Assembly: GCA_017937925.1 (NCBI GenBank)
Contig: JAGBCQ010000010.1
Coordinates: forward strand, 1-64,000
Length of the DNA stretch: 64,000 nt
From: Paraprevotella sp.
GTDB taxonomy: Bacteria > Bacteroidota > Bacteroidia > Bacteroidales > Bacteroidaceae
Direction: 5' to 3'
Below are positions 62,643-64,000 of the stretch, piece by piece. The notes below the pieces were generated by a model. The model saw nothing but the letters and a program-made list of their open reading frames with translations. It searched no databases and was not told where the DNA came from. The translations under genes were made by a program, and so were the position numbers. Position 1 is the stretch's first letter. The number at the start of each line of letters is the position of its first letter.

Positions 62643-64000
62643 ATCTACCTCTTTTACGATTCTTACCAAAATTCTTATCGCCCCTTTCAAAGTTCTTCAT
62701 TCCATGTTTGAATGTTTGCTTATCTGAAAAAGACTTTCTTTCACGTCCTTCTCTTTCGCCTCTTTTGCGAGAATATTCTCCATGCGACCGTGCACTCCGT
62801 TCTTCCTCAAACCCGCCTCTACGCTTAAAGTGATAATCTGTATTATCTTCATCAATGGCGTTTTTAAATTCACGATGAGCCTTAAACCTACGTTTCTCTG
62901 CCATTTGACGGCGTTCCTCTGCAGTTTTTATATCGCGACCTTCTGCCCTCAAATCCTTAAACTTCCCACTAAATATTTGATATTTACGGAACTCACATTC
63001 TAAAGAGCCATTATATAACGGAGTTTTAAGGGACGGTTTCAATCCAATCTGATCAAAACACTCCTCACGATAACTCAAAATCCATGCCTCATTATCTTGG
63101 AACTGATGCTTCAAACGCTCCCCAATCATCTTATACAATCCAAGAAGGTCGGGAGTAGAAATTCGCTCACCATAAGGTGGGTTGGTAATTATTATACTCT
63201 TCTCTTTGGGTTGCTTAAATTGATGAAAATCTTGCTGTATGATTTCTATATCCTTGGTCAATCCTGCAGCTTTAACATTATGAGTAGCGATTTCTACCGC
63301 ATTGCGATTGATATCATATCCATATATCTTATGCGTAAATTCACGCTCATTTGATTCGTCATTATAAATTCTATCAAACAGAGCTTCATCAAAATCAGGC
63401 CATTTCTCAAATGCGTATTCCTTTCGGAACAATCCCGGAGCCATGCCACGTGCAATTAAAGCGGCTTCAATAGCAATGGTTCCGGAACCACACATTGGAT
63501 CTATCAAATCACACTCTCCACGCCATCCTGTCATCAAAATCATAGCCGCAGCCAACACCTCATTTAAAGGTGCTTCTACAGCCTCCTGGCGATAACCACG
63601 ACGATGAAGAGACTCGCCGGAACTATCTAATGACAAAGTGCAATCATATTCTGCTATATGGATATTCAAGCGTAAGTCCGGATTGGTCACGCTGATATTA
63701 GGACGTGTTCCTGTTTTCTCCCTAAAATAATCAACTATAGCATCCTTAACTTTATATGCAACAAATTTACTATGGCGGAATTCTTTAGAAAAAACTACAG
63801 AATCAACAGCAAAACTAGTCTCATTATTCAAATACTGATTCCAATCAATAGATTTTACTGCATCATAGACCTCATCCGCACTTTCTGCCTTAAAATGCTT
63901 TATCGGCTTCAATACTCGAATAGCCGTACGCAATGCGAAATTCGCACGATACATCATCTCCTGATTTCCGGTAAACGACACCATACGTCGACCTATCTGG
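62626..64000 (-). CDS. THUMP-domain 23S rRNA guanine-N2 methyltransferase (RlmL-like), 5' end outside window
   Basis: The reading stays open to the last base, and the codons before the first Met (QIGRR) fit the family, so the N-terminus is cut by the window edge. The visible part holds the end of the THUMP domain (MYRANFALRTAIRVLKP, about residues 10-140), then the methyltransferase domain with DPMCGSGTIAIEAALIARG (SAM binding), GYDINRNAVEIATHNVKAAGL and the catalytic NPPYGERI. A Lys/Arg-rich tail of about 100 residues ends the protein. It methylates a guanine N2 in 23S rRNA (G2445-type). Confidence 0.9.
   Translation of the reverse strand, partial: QIGRRMVSFTGNQEMMYRANFALRTAIRVLKPIKHFKAESADEVYDAVKSIDWNQYLNNETSFAVDSVVFSKEFRHSKFVAYKVKDAIVDYFREKTGTRPNISVTNPDLRLNIHIAEYDCTLSLDSSGESLHRRGYRQEAVEAPLNEVLAAAMILMTGWRGECDLIDPMCGSGTIAIEAALIARGMAPGLFRKEYAFEKWPDFDEALFDRIYNDESNEREFTHKIYGYDINRNAVEIATHNVKAAGLTKDIEIIQQDFHQFKQPKEKSIIITNPPYGERISTPDLLGLYKMIGERLKHQFQDNEAWILSYREECFDQIGLKPSLKTPLYNGSLECEFRKYQIFSGKFKDLRAEGRDIKTAEERRQMAEKRRFKAHREFKNAIDEDNTDYHFKRRGGFEEERSARSHGEYSRKRGEREGRERKSFSDKQTFKHGMKNFERGDKNFGKNRKRGRYDEED

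Overview
The window is a chromosomal segment of a Bacteroidales bacterium, most likely Prevotellaceae-like. The evidence is lineage-typical: promoters match the Bacteroidetes -7 box TAnnTTTG, the rhamnogalacturonan lyase carries a type IX secretion sorting domain, and there are DUF2723, WbqC, DUF2851, a FeoA-FeoB fusion and many secreted glycosidases with a shared YDLxGR...GVYIVxGKKVxIK tail. No rRNA, tRNA or CRISPR array was seen. The last gene (THUMP methyltransferase) runs off the right edge.

Layout. 1-540 is a hairpin-rich spacer with a terminator for a gene left of the window. 541-18330 is a pectin/arabinogalactan (probably rhamnogalacturonan I) degradation cluster: GH43, GH30, a DUF418 membrane protein, a lectin-bearing clan GH-A-type glycosidase, a PL11 rhamnogalacturonan lyase fused to autotransporter-like beta repeats, and a GH2 enzyme. 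No SusC/SusD pair or regulator lies inside the window. 18330-18713 holds five 22-bp dyad repeats and the helicase terminator. 18714-23364 holds a DEAD-box helicase, a PfkB sugar kinase, a LOG-family protein and a LuxR-type regulator with a hemerythrin-like domain. 23603-32912 is a haem/iron themed run: small lipoprotein, Rid protein, ResB-CcsA cytochrome c maturation protein, then FeoAB and an OprB-like porin.

The most striking structure is between ccsA and feoAB. The last 36-37 bp of ccsA, including its stop codon, occur three times (27073, 28255, 29313). They bracket two roughly 1.1-kb modules, each with one surface-protein gene in the orientation opposite to ccsA (an outer-membrane barrel protein and a FISUMP-type lipoprotein). 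This looks like serial cassette insertion that rebuilds the 3' end of the target gene each time. No recombinase is present locally.

32984-42113 is mostly housekeeping: a secreted protein with a strongly structured leader, an M16 peptidase, an operon dapB-lepB-degenerate lepB-wbqC, and an operon DUF2851-thioesterase-dprA. About 42340-51110 is visibly G+C richer and looks transferred. It carries a 2361-residue two-headed GH29 protein, a divergent AraC regulator with two 9-bp direct repeats 21 bp apart between them, and the broken tail of an acyl-CoA ligase abutting queG.

51112-64000 returns to native composition: queG, a polysaccharide deacetylase and a DUF2723 protein in one operon, then a zinc-type binding protein and ATPase without a permease, a DedA/YqaA protein, a membrane protein, purD, a dipeptidyl peptidase IV and an RlmL-type methyltransferase.
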